DNA of 64,000 bases from positions 4,255-68,254 of the forward strand of contig CAZICM010000046.1 in assembly GCA_964537685.1 (NCBI GenBank), in the 5' to 3' direction. The notes under the pieces are model-generated. The model worked only from the letters and a program-made list of their open reading frames with translations, was not told the origin of the DNA and searched no databases. The DNA is from CAZICM01 sp964537685. GTDB lineage: Bacteria > Myxococcota_A > Polyangia > Polyangiales > Polyangiaceae. The position numbers and the translations under genes were made by a program. Of the stretch, positions 54,201 through 61,797 are shown piece by piece (the first letter of the stretch is position 1; the number at the start of each line of letters is the position of its first letter).

Positions 54201-54297
54201 GAGCGCGCGCAAGAGCTTTTTCATCGCGCAGCTCCTCGGCGCGTTCTTTTTCGGGTGCGCCGGGGTTGTCCGGAAGGGTGGACCGGGAACTCGTCAT
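51271..54297 (-). CDS. Ser/Thr protein kinase with HEAT-like C-terminal region
   Basis: A 1008-residue Hanks-type kinase. The kinase domain (about 38-310) is complete: glycine loop GVGGMASVF, AALKVM lysine, HRDLKPANIF catalytic loop, DFGVARM and SFMAPEQARG. It should be active. Residues about 355-485 contain a module (YGFVHREQLVWEPEP, AGVRGMQFLPGIVEEEL) that resembles the N-terminal module of the neighbouring J-domain protein. The last 400 residues are helical repeats of HEAT type, e.g. RPILRVLSSLGSNESVAVLERL and KIAALRTLVGHEAREAVDPLVKRL. No membrane helix is seen. Coupled by an ATGA overlap to the J-domain protein, which may be substrate or partner. Confidence 0.93.
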   Translation of the reverse strand: MTSSRSTLPDNPGAPEKERAEELRDEKALARARVGTVINKKWKLDALLGVGGMASVFAATHRNGSRAALKVMHTEFARDQNIRERFLREGYVANRIDHPGRVAILDDDITEQEEPFLVMELLEGETAQQLWRRKQRRVPVDEALWIAAEVLATLEVFHANSIVHRDLKPANIFITADGTVKLLDFGVARMRGAPGEITRAGTALGTPSFMAPEQARGVSEEVDGRADIFSVGATLYALLSGQRLHQARSDGESFILAATQPAPSLARIAPHLPIEVIRLVDKALSWAPRNRFQSAAAMRAEVLRVLEGIRSGAISKHPSSSMRRAGDETSASQASPEESPSLPPVASPDDPVVLKLIRIFKHLRELLTIAKLRGAGHPATDKALGEMFGEILQAVRETPSQVWWRVRPYGFVHREQLVWEPEPPLDIVPYNLFSAGVRGMQFLPGIVEEELRDLCSLFLIDPEVDLSPEDDMASVLWETRLEHVSCDILDEFATGDAGGTQTFYQEADDVVSIARATRTSPSDHLEAAAMPIETDAAALIAAKDAASAFALDPVAKKALGAQLTMLPERWRERYIDALASALVQTGRHGNIGVITNSLRGSFTDFIKARRFTPLFSTLESIQTTVENIAKNEAPGVIAALVEGVFPPEILKLLMWEALGGPVTSGNFSPSAVDSGEPSISSPSLKSSGLPSKLPASDSQAKSSQSGRGSQALTFGLHPNESQMPGRLGRRSPEIRGGSIPPVNLDAIAHGLELILPKISSASHLDAVLDVIGISGHEGIRSALLNYINRTLSENDAAVAQIATRISAFDAAVMRPILRVLSSLGSNESVAVLERLHRSPDPMVRSELRACLAPTPDVMREELLEILAKGAPEEKIAALRTLVGHEAREAVDPLVKRLHEGHFHKLTPDEKREFMTAIWNLDAARAEPVLIGLVQKHGLFADEAIEQSRSIAADLLGQRARSMESLHAVQSATKRRWWNTQTLRDAATRAAEAISARLGQHRSGGGETV

Positions 54298-54430
54298 TGG
54301 TGCGTTAAGGGTTCGGACTATATCATCAACGGGTCTTGTTTGAGGGTGGGGACTTTCGAATTCGCCGCGTGAAAACAGGCGTCCCCCGCCCTAGCCATGC
54401 ATTGCCTGCGAAGGTGTTGAGACACGCTCC

Positions 54431-56905
54431 TTACTGGAAGAAGTTTGAATAGATGTCGGCATTTACGCCGGTAATTCCCGCTGCTGTCCGGTTATCGATC
54501 CACACCACAAGCCCGCGGGTTCCTGCCGAATTGGTTGCTGTAAAAGGCGAGCGAGAATCGGCGGCGCCTGGATTTGAAGGCGCTCCTGGCATTCCGATAT
54601 CCATTCGCAAATCCTTGGGCTGGAATGTGCTGCCCTTATCAAAGGAATGGTTTCCGTAAATATCCCGCTCCCCATTGCGGGCATCTTCCCAAGCCACAAA
54701 CACCAGATCGCCCGCACCAAACGCAATGCTCGGCTTGGTGGCCGCACTGCCGAGCGCATCGCCCAAATCCGCCCGGCTCGTCGTAGGCATCCACGTCAAT
54801 CCAGCATCGTCTGAATGATTCACACGGACATCGGCCGGTCCGCTCCGCGTATCCTCAAACGCCACAACAACCCGGCCTCCCCGCGCCGCGATGGCTGGAT
54901 TTGCCGCATCTGCAAACGTTGAGTCCGGATTCACAATCACTCCATCCGCCGCGAAAGCTCCCCCGGAATTCGTGCTTCGGTTGACCCGGATCACTTTTTT
55001 GGCCGCCCGCAAATCGGTCCACGCCACATAGACATTCGGCCCGCCTGGATCGGCCGCGATTGCAATATCCTCGGAAGGATTGCCCGCCGACAGTGCCATA
55101 TTGGCCGATAAAGAATTCGTCATTGCATTATAAGTGGCCAAATATACTTCCGATTTACCTGCCCGCTGATCGCGCCATGCAATGAAAGCCCTTCCATTTC
55201 CGTCGGTTGCCAAAGCGGGCAATTCGGCCAATCCAGGCACGGAATTGACAAGCAAATCGCTTGCATTCCACGTCACTCCATTATCCAGAGAGCGCTGCAA
55301 ATAAATATTGGTTTGGGTATTGGCTCCTGTTCCGCTCAAGCTCTGCCACACCACAACCAGGGTATCCTGCGCCCCGCTCTGAGCGACGACACCCCGCACC
55401 AAGAACGCATCGGCCCCTGTATTATCCTTGTCCACCCGCACCTTTGCGCCATACGCATTAAAAGGCGAAGGCGCCCTGGCAACATACACATCGCGGTGAG
55501 CCGCCACGGGAAATTCCTCGAACAGCACATAAGCCGCGAGCGGAGAAAGCATGGCCCAGGGCTCCACCTGATTCTGGCCGCCCAGCGCCACCGCCGTATC
55601 CACGCCCAGCCAGCTCGTGCCCGCGTTGGTCGATACGGTCGCGTAAATATCGGCGTTTCCATTGCGCCGATCGAGATAAGCGGCTACAATTGTATCATTA
55701 TTTGATGCAATACTAAGCTGAGTGCTTGTTGCCGCCGCGATTCCAGAACCCGTATCCAGCCGCAAATCCGAAGCGCCTGCCGCAGGACAGCCCTCATCGC
55801 TGACGCCCGAGCAATTATTATCTTTATTATCGCAATATTCGACGCTTGGGCCGATTTCGCCCGTGCACACGAGCGCGCCGGCCTGGCAATCCAAAACGCC
55901 GAAGGTGCATTCGCCCACGTCGGTCATTCCACAGCTCATCCCGACGCTGGGAAGCATTCCATCGTCAACTAGGCCATTACAATCGTTATCGGCACCATCA
56001 CAGACTTCTGCGCCTGCCACCGCGGGCATACAAGCGTATTCGCATCCATTCGCGGCATTGCCATCGATATCGTAATAACCGGCGAGACAAGGCCCAAACT
56101 CGCACACACTCGTATTGCAAATACCCATCGAATTGGGATACAAATTGGAACAATTGTTCCCGCAAGTGCCGCAATTCTGGGGATCGGTCATCAGATTGAA
56201 AATCTCGTCGACCTGCGCATTGCAATTGTTATCGACATAATCGCAGACTTCGACGCCGCCGTTGGTTTGCGTGCAGGCATATTCACAGCCGTCCGCATCG
56301 CTTTGATTGACATCATTGTAACCGACGAGGCAATTGCCCATCGCGCATTGGCCGCCTATGCATTGAGCCGTGGCATTGCTGTAAACGCACACATTGTTGC
56401 AAGTACCGCAATTGACGGGATCGGTATTTTTATCGGTCAGCTCATCGATAAACCCATTGCAGTCGTTATCGATCCCATCGCAGATTTCGATACCCGAAGC
56501 GGACACCGTGCATTTGTATTCGCAGCCATCGCCGACCGCGCCATTTAAATCGATAAAGCCGGCCGCGCAGGTATCCACCAAACAAAATCCGCCCTCACAT
56601 TTAGGAAATGCATTGGGCAAATTGCACACTTCACCGCAGGCTCCGCAATTCTTAGGGTCGCTTAAAATATCGCCGCACCCACCGCCGTCCACCACCAGAA
56701 TATCGCCGCCCGTGCCGTTTCCTCCCTGGCCATTGCCGCCCGTGCCATTTCCACCCGAACCGGCCGTGCCAGCGTCCGGCCCATTGCATTCAAAACAATA
56801 GGCTTCGGTCGTGCATCCGCTGCCCGAGAACATCGCCATCGCGCCGATGCCCAGCGCGGGCGCCATTAGGCCCGCCATCCCTACATATTTCATCGGATTG
56901 CTCAT
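54431..56905 (-). CDS. MopE-repeat lipoprotein with BNR/sialidase-like propeller
   Basis: An 824-residue surface lipoprotein. The frame opens at 57073, but ATG 56905 overlaps the upstream stop as ATGA and has GGAGG six bases upstream. The signal ends SGSGC. After a Gly/Asn-rich linker come four MopE-type metal-binding repeats with CDGIDNDCNGFIDE, CDYVDNNCNAQVDE, CDGADNDCNGLVDD and CDNKDNNCSGVSDE (nucleotides about 56520 to 55790). The C-terminal 430 residues are BNR-like strands (SLDNGVTWNASD, DDAGLTWMPTT, FDKGSTFQP and ALATDGNGRAFIAWRD), as in sialidase-like propellers. MopE is a copper-binding protein of Methylococcus; the repeat presumably binds Ca2+ or Cu. Ligand unknown. Confidence 0.85.
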   Translation of the reverse strand: MSNPMKYVGMAGLMAPALGIGAMAMFSGSGCTTEAYCFECNGPDAGTAGSGGNGTGGNGQGGNGTGGDILVVDGGGCGDILSDPKNCGACGEVCNLPNAFPKCEGGFCLVDTCAAGFIDLNGAVGDGCEYKCTVSASGIEICDGIDNDCNGFIDELTDKNTDPVNCGTCNNVCVYSNATAQCIGGQCAMGNCLVGYNDVNQSDADGCEYACTQTNGGVEVCDYVDNNCNAQVDEIFNLMTDPQNCGTCGNNCSNLYPNSMGICNTSVCEFGPCLAGYYDIDGNAANGCEYACMPAVAGAEVCDGADNDCNGLVDDGMLPSVGMSCGMTDVGECTFGVLDCQAGALVCTGEIGPSVEYCDNKDNNCSGVSDEGCPAAGASDLRLDTGSGIAAATSTQLSIASNNDTIVAAYLDRRNGNADIYATVSTNAGTSWLGVDTAVALGGQNQVEPWAMLSPLAAYVLFEEFPVAAHRDVYVARAPSPFNAYGAKVRVDKDNTGADAFLVRGVVAQSGAQDTLVVVWQSLSGTGANTQTNIYLQRSLDNGVTWNASDLLVNSVPGLAELPALATDGNGRAFIAWRDQRAGKSEVYLATYNAMTNSLSANMALSAGNPSEDIAIAADPGGPNVYVAWTDLRAAKKVIRVNRSTNSGGAFAADGVIVNPDSTFADAANPAIAARGGRVVVAFEDTRSGPADVRVNHSDDAGLTWMPTTSRADLGDALGSAATKPSIAFGAGDLVFVAWEDARNGERDIYGNHSFDKGSTFQPKDLRMDIGMPGAPSNPGAADSRSPFTATNSAGTRGLVVWIDNRTAAGITGVNADIYSNFFQ

Positions 56906-58851
56906 TGCGCGCCTCCGGCTTGCTTCTGCGCGGGCCTGCGCCGCCCTTGCCGAAGCCTTCTGCCTATCCATGCCGAAAGCCCAGCCAACAAGGGCAATAC
57001 GCCCGCGCCGCCGCCTTCGCCCTCGCCCGAGGCATTGCAGGAAAGCCCTCCCCCTCCCGTCGACAAGCCCCACTTCTGATTATCCCCAGATGACCCGCCC
57101 TGATTGCCGCCGCTCGCCGTTCCACTCGAGGAGCTGCCCGACGCCCCGCCCTGATTTCCTCCGCCTTGATTGCCGCCCCCGGCCGAGCCGCTCGACGAAG
57201 CGCCTCCCGCTCCGCCCGCGCCGTCCTTCACGCAAATGCCTTGAACGCACGTCTCTCCCGCGGAACACATCACATTGTCGCAGCTTACCGGAATGCAATA
57301 ACCCATCGAGCAAACCTGCCCGCCCGGACAATCAAATTCGCCCGAACCACAAGGCGATGCACATGTGCCGCTGATGCATTTCGAGCCATCGGGACAAGGC
57401 GCGAGATTATCGTTTTCACCATTACAATCGTTATCCAAGCCATCACAGAGCTCCTCGCTTGGACCGAGCGCCCCAACACAGACAATTTGTCCTCCAATAC
57501 AATGCTCTACACCCGGATCGCATTGACCCACATCCGTGCCGCAGGCATTTCCCCCGCCTGGATCGCCGTCGTCGATTGCGCCGCTGCAATTGTCATCCAC
57601 ACCGTTACACACTTCAGGCGTGGGACCTTTTCCGCCAATACATTCAATGGTGCCAGCAATACAAGTGAGCACACCCGGATCGCAGGCGCCCACATCGCTT
57701 CCACAAGGCCCGCCCGCGTCGATCGTGCTTTCGTCGGTTGTTCCATCACAATCATCGTCCAGGCTATTGCACAATTCGAGCGTAGGCCCTTTGCCTCCCA
57801 CGCACACCAGAGAGCCTCCAATGCATTGATTGGTGCCATAGGCGCATTCGCCCACATCCGTGCCGCAGGCCGTTCCTGAATCGATCGTATTGTTATCTGT
57901 CAATCCATCGCAATTGTTATCGAGATTATCGCAGACTTCCGGCGAAGGCCCGACGGCGCCGATACACACCAGCACCGAATTCTGGCAGATGAGCGTTCCA
58001 TACGAACACTCGCCCGCATCGGTCGCTCCGCAATTGCCCCCGGAATCGATCGTATTGTTATCGATCAATCCATCGCAATTGTTATCCAATCCATCGCAAA
58101 TCTCCGCCGTCGGCGTGCACGGGGCGAGCAGCCCCGTCACCTTTAAAAACATATCCTCGAAATCGTTATCGCCGCCCCTCCACAGATCCTCGAATCCAAA
58201 ATAAAACGTGAGAGGATCTACTTTTGAAGAGTACAGCAAATAATGAACATAATTGCCGTCGCCATTTTTGGCCTGCTCCGTGTAATAGAGATAGCCAACA
58301 TTGCCGATAGACCCGCAATTGTTAGGATTGGGCTGCTGCTCGGGCGTAATCAAAAAGAAACCAATAAATCCGCCTTTATAATGCCCCTGATTGAATTCCA
58401 TTTGAAAATCCACAGTGCGCGTCGATGTAGGCTCGTCCGCGCAGGGCGTAATCACATACAGATTGGCCGGATCGTCGATATTGTACCAGCCAAAGGAGTT
58501 TTCATATCCCGCGCCTTCAATTAAATCAGTAACAGTGACAATCCCATAGACATTGTTCTTCTTTGGAATGGCAAAAATCTCGGGACTCGTTGTGGCGCTG
58601 AAGATCGCATTGAGAGGATTATTGGTGGAAGTTGCGGGAAGGCCCTCGCCGATATTGAGGCCCACTTGAATACAGCCATTTGGCATGCCGCTGCCCGGGC
58701 AGTTCGCCACTTGAATGGGTACGACAAGGCCATCGGTCTGTTCGACGACGGCATTTGCGGTGCTTTGAATCAGGCCGGCCGCGATAAGGACCGATAAAAA
58801 AGCGAGGGAGGCTTTTAGAGGACTGCGTTTGGTGAATAGGCGGGTGCGCAT
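56902..58851 (-). CDS. DUF4114/MopE-repeat surface protein with MYXO-CTERM-like tail
   Basis: A 649-residue exported protein. The signal peptide ends STANA. Residues about 70-215 form a DUF4114-type domain (NSFGWYNIDDPANLYVI, FGFEDLWRGGDNDFEDMFLKV). Five MopE repeats follow, such as CDGLDNNCDGLIDN, CNSLDDDCDGTTDE and CDGLDNDCNGENDN. A Cys-rich EGF-like part is next (CPGGQVCSMGYCIP). Then a Gly/Ser linker leads to a tail of Cys, Gly-rich stretch, hydrophobic helix LPLLAGLSAWI and a basic GRRLRQGRRRP, matching the MYXO-CTERM sorting plan. It is coupled to the downstream MopE/BNR lipoprotein by ATGA. A calcium-dependent surface role is inferred. Confidence 0.87.
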   Translation of the reverse strand: MRTRLFTKRSPLKASLAFLSVLIAAGLIQSTANAVVEQTDGLVVPIQVANCPGSGMPNGCIQVGLNIGEGLPATSTNNPLNAIFSATTSPEIFAIPKKNNVYGIVTVTDLIEGAGYENSFGWYNIDDPANLYVITPCADEPTSTRTVDFQMEFNQGHYKGGFIGFFLITPEQQPNPNNCGSIGNVGYLYYTEQAKNGDGNYVHYLLYSSKVDPLTFYFGFEDLWRGGDNDFEDMFLKVTGLLAPCTPTAEICDGLDNNCDGLIDNNTIDSGGNCGATDAGECSYGTLICQNSVLVCIGAVGPSPEVCDNLDNNCDGLTDNNTIDSGTACGTDVGECAYGTNQCIGGSLVCVGGKGPTLELCNSLDDDCDGTTDESTIDAGGPCGSDVGACDPGVLTCIAGTIECIGGKGPTPEVCNGVDDNCSGAIDDGDPGGGNACGTDVGQCDPGVEHCIGGQIVCVGALGPSEELCDGLDNDCNGENDNLAPCPDGSKCISGTCASPCGSGEFDCPGGQVCSMGYCIPVSCDNVMCSAGETCVQGICVKDGAGGAGGASSSGSAGGGNQGGGNQGGASGSSSSGTASGGNQGGSSGDNQKWGLSTGGGGLSCNASGEGEGGGAGVLPLLAGLSAWIGRRLRQGRRRPAQKQAGGAQ

Positions 58852-58868
58852 CTTGATTTGGCAATATC

Positions 58869-58887
58869 GTTTTTCTCAAAGAAAAAC
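58869..58887. repeat. Perfect AT-rich inverted repeat between phoD and the MopE operon
   Basis: GTTTTTCT (58869-58876) and AGAAAAAC (58880-58887) are exact reverse complements around CAA. It lies in the 73-bp gap between the end of phoD and the start of the DUF4114/MopE gene, 17 bp before the latter's ATG. The stem is too AU-rich for a good terminator, so a regulator site is equally likely. Confidence 0.4.
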
Positions 58888-58924
58888 AATAGGCCAAACG
58901 CCGCGCTGGAAGCTCAATCGGAGG

Positions 58925-61099
58925 TTATACCCAGGCGCGGGTCATCGCGTCCCATTTCTTCCAGGTGCCGTCGAAATCCTTGTACAAATTGTTTTCGCCT
59001 GCAATCGATTTAAAGCGCTCCTGGGACAAGGCCGCCTCGAGATTGGTAATCAGTTGGCTATAATCGGTGAGCGTAAAGTTGGCAGGAACTTGATTGTAGG
59101 TGGCAATAATTTCTTTGCTATTGGCCTCCACAACGATATAGCCATGCTTGTCGCTCTTGGCGTAGGCCATGTGAGGATTGATCGCCGTCATCATCAAATC
59201 GTCCACGGCCTTGGCCAGCTCGGATACACCGGGAACCGTGCTCAGAACCGGGTCGCTCGCCACCTGAGAAATCAGCTCATCGCGGAAGGTCTGCGATGAA
59301 ACCGCTCCGCCTACAAATTCAATAATGCGTTTATCAATGCTATCGGATTTATAGGGAGTACCCGCATAGAAGGCATGAATATCGCCCGTAATCGCCACGA
59401 CATTGCCCACACCCGCCAATTGATCGATAATTTCATCGCGTTTGTTGCGGAAACCATCCCAGCCGTCGACATTCATGTAAAAGCGCTGCTTAAAGGCTTC
59501 AACCGGTGCCACGGCTGTTAAATCCACCTGCAGGGGAATCAGACAGAATTCATTGCCCCACACCTTCCATGTGGATGCCGATTTCTTCATCGTATCGAGG
59601 AACCAGGTTTCCTGATCGGTTCCCATCACATTTTCACTGGCCTTCATCGTCGTCGCGAGCTTTAGCGCGCCGTACAATTCGAAGGTGGGCTTCACGATTA
59701 AATAACGCGCGCCGATCATGCTATTTAGGCTTGTTTTGCCGAGATGCATATAGGCCAATCCCCGGCTCATGGTCATTTGCGCCGTCTCATCGATTAAAGG
59801 CAGCGGAGACATCGCGGCCGTAATGACCGAATTGATATAATCAACGGCGATATTGCCCTTTATTTTCGATGTATCATAAGCGGCTTCCTGCGCTGTCGCC
59901 GCGCCGACCAATAGCGCTTTGTATTGGGCGTACATTGCATCGTCAATGTCGAGATAGGGCTTGCCCGCCATGGCCGGATCTAAGCCTGCCGCCATTAAAA
60001 ATGCCTGATCGATAATAACCGCGCCGGGATAAGCCGATTCAGGAATTAAATGATCCGGCCTGTAACTGCGCAGATCGGTCATGACCAAATGCACATTTTT
60101 CCCAAAAATAAAATCGCGGTAAATGGTCAGATCGGTGGGATAAGGCTTTTTATCGTCGTACACGAAGTTTTCGTCCGCGTAATCGACGGGCATATATTCA
60201 AACCAGGCTTTATTCGCAGCCTTTCTGCGCGTCTCGTCTTTTTCGTCGCTCCGGTCGTTGGTGTAATTGGCATTCGCTCCATAACAATCATTTGAATATT
60301 CATGATCATCCCAAATGCAAATCATTGGGTATTGCTCATGAATCTTTTGGAGTGAAGCATCGCCCCTGTAGATGCGGTAGAGCTGGCGATAATTGTCGAG
60401 GGATTTCGCCGCGTAATACATGTCCGCGCCCGAGCCCAGCGCCATTGCGCCCGCCGTGTCATCAAACACCACCTTGCGCTTTTCATCGGGCGTCTGAAAT
60501 GAAGGATCGCCCGAGGTCTCGTAAATGTAATCGCCGAGAAAGACCACGAAATCGAGCTCTTCCTTCTGAAGCAATAAATACGAATTGTAATAACGTCCGA
60601 TAAAATCCTGACAGCTTAGGAATGCGAAGCGCACAGGCACATCGGCATCGGCCGCTGGAGCCGTTTTGGCTTTGCCAATATGCGAGGTGTATTCGGTTCC
60701 CGCGCTTTTATAGATGAACCGGTAATAATAGGTCGTGCCCGCGTCCAAGCCTTTGACTTTAGCTTTTAGGCAATGATCGAACTCGGGCTTGGCCGTAAGC
60801 TGAAAGGCTTCCGAGCCATTCACTTGAACGCGCTGTTTAAAATCGGCATCGATCGCCATTTCGAGCGACACCGCTAGCTCGCCCATAACCGCCGCGTCGC
60901 TCACGCGCGTCCACAGAATAACGCTGTCCGCTTTAGGATCGCCCGATGCGACGGAGAGGGGAAAATAAGCTTCTCCCGGCTTCAGCACCCTTCCAGCCGG
61001 GGCCGGTGTTGTGTCCGTATCGTCGCTGCAGCCGGTATTGGTGAAAACGGCGCCCGCTGTAACAAGCGTGGCGCGAAGAAAGTCTCTGCGATTCAACAT
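58925..61099 (-). CDS. phoD: Alkaline phosphatase D (PhoD-like), Tat-exported
   Basis: A 724-residue metallophosphoesterase of the PhoD family, which releases phosphate from mono- and diesters with Fe3+ and Ca2+. The Tat signal is NRRDFLRATLV at the N-terminus, followed by a possible lipobox-like NTGC. The N-terminal PhoD domain has FPLSVASGDPKADSVILWTR. The catalytic part has RFAFLSCQDF, DFVVFLGDYIYE, ICIWDDHEYSNDCYGAN and, late, VVAITGDIHAFYAG. This is somewhat longer than the Bacillus protein. The leader contains a 9-bp inverted repeat that covers the Shine-Dalgarno. Control by phosphate is expected, but no PHO box was identified. Confidence 0.93.
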   Translation of the reverse strand: MLNRRDFLRATLVTAGAVFTNTGCSDDTDTTPAPAGRVLKPGEAYFPLSVASGDPKADSVILWTRVSDAAVMGELAVSLEMAIDADFKQRVQVNGSEAFQLTAKPEFDHCLKAKVKGLDAGTTYYYRFIYKSAGTEYTSHIGKAKTAPAADADVPVRFAFLSCQDFIGRYYNSYLLLQKEELDFVVFLGDYIYETSGDPSFQTPDEKRKVVFDDTAGAMALGSGADMYYAAKSLDNYRQLYRIYRGDASLQKIHEQYPMICIWDDHEYSNDCYGANANYTNDRSDEKDETRRKAANKAWFEYMPVDYADENFVYDDKKPYPTDLTIYRDFIFGKNVHLVMTDLRSYRPDHLIPESAYPGAVIIDQAFLMAAGLDPAMAGKPYLDIDDAMYAQYKALLVGAATAQEAAYDTSKIKGNIAVDYINSVITAAMSPLPLIDETAQMTMSRGLAYMHLGKTSLNSMIGARYLIVKPTFELYGALKLATTMKASENVMGTDQETWFLDTMKKSASTWKVWGNEFCLIPLQVDLTAVAPVEAFKQRFYMNVDGWDGFRNKRDEIIDQLAGVGNVVAITGDIHAFYAGTPYKSDSIDKRIIEFVGGAVSSQTFRDELISQVASDPVLSTVPGVSELAKAVDDLMMTAINPHMAYAKSDKHGYIVVEANSKEIIATYNQVPANFTLTDYSQLITNLEAALSQERFKSIAGENNLYKDFDGTWKKWDAMTRAWV

Positions 61100-61108
61100 A
61101 AAGAAATA

Positions 61109-61144
61109 CTCCTTGCCCGTGGATCGCTACACCTAGGCAAGGAG
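61109..61144 (-). promoter_or_regulatory. Stem-loop that would sequester the phoD Shine-Dalgarno
   Basis: CTCCTTGCC (61109-61117) and GGCAAGGAG (61136-61144) are perfect reverse complements with an 18-base loop. On the minus-strand message the second arm, GGCAAGGAG, contains the ribosome site AAGGAG nine bases before the phoD ATG (61099). The first arm is its exact anti-Shine-Dalgarno. Folding would block initiation, as in RNA thermometers or protein-controlled leaders. Inside the loop a further GTG/CAC pairing is possible. Confidence 0.55.
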
Positions 61145-61187
61145 CCGCGCAACGCACCCGAGGCGGGGGCCGCGCGCTTAACAGATA

Positions 61188-61691
61188 TCAGCCCTTTAGA
61201 GCCTCAAGGGCGCGATCATAATTGGGCTCTTGGGCGATCTCGGGCACCTGCTCGGTATAAACAACCTTGTTCTGTTCATCGAGCACAACGACCGCCCGGC
61301 TCAGCATGCCCGACAGCGGACCATCGCTTATCCGGACGCCGTAATCCGAGCCGAAATCCCGCGAACGCAGCTCGGAGAGCGGAATCACATTCTTCAAGCC
61401 TTCGCCTTCGCAAAACCGCTTCTGCGCCATTGGCAAATCGTTGGAAATAACCAATACGACCGCATTGGGAACCTGATCGGCCTCGGTATTAAAACGCCTC
61501 GCCGACGCTTGGCATACGGCCGTGTCCAGGCTGGGGACGATATTCAGGACTTTACGCTTGCCTTCGAAATCCTTGAGCGAGACATCCTGCATATTGCCTT
61601 TGGTCAGATTGAAATCGGGCGCCGTTGTACCGGCGGCAGGCAATTCGCCCACGGTATGAATAGGATTTCCTCGCAATGTGATCGTCGCCAT
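61188..61691 (-). CDS. tpx: Thiol peroxidase
   Basis: A 167-residue atypical 2-Cys peroxiredoxin that reduces peroxides with thioredoxin. The family blocks are present: VTL-type start (ITLRGNPIHTVGELP), PSLDTAVCQASARRFN with the peroxidatic Cys60, and RFCEGEGLKNV with the resolving Cys94. The middle shows ELRSRDFGSDYGVRISDGPLSGMLSRAVVVLDE, typical of Tpx. Length is exactly that of the family. The gene is divergent from a thioredoxin-fold lipoprotein, with 106 bp between starts. A duplicated CGGTGATGCTT lies in that gap. Confidence 0.96.
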   Translation of the reverse strand: MATITLRGNPIHTVGELPAAGTTAPDFNLTKGNMQDVSLKDFEGKRKVLNIVPSLDTAVCQASARRFNTEADQVPNAVVLVISNDLPMAQKRFCEGEGLKNVIPLSELRSRDFGSDYGVRISDGPLSGMLSRAVVVLDEQNKVVYTEQVPEIAQEPNYDRALEALKG

Positions 61692-61797
61692 ATCGCTTTG
61701 TCCTTTCGGTGATGCTTCGGTGATGCTTTTTAAGCAGGGGCGCGGAACTTAACTTGTTTTTTTATTGGTTTGTCTATCTCTTTGTTAAGAGCGGCTC

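Noticed and set aside
56906..57073. 56-residue Arg-rich extension of the MopE/BNR protein
   Set aside because: It overlaps the upstream coding tail out of frame; ATG 56905 with GGAGG and ATGA coupling is the better start.
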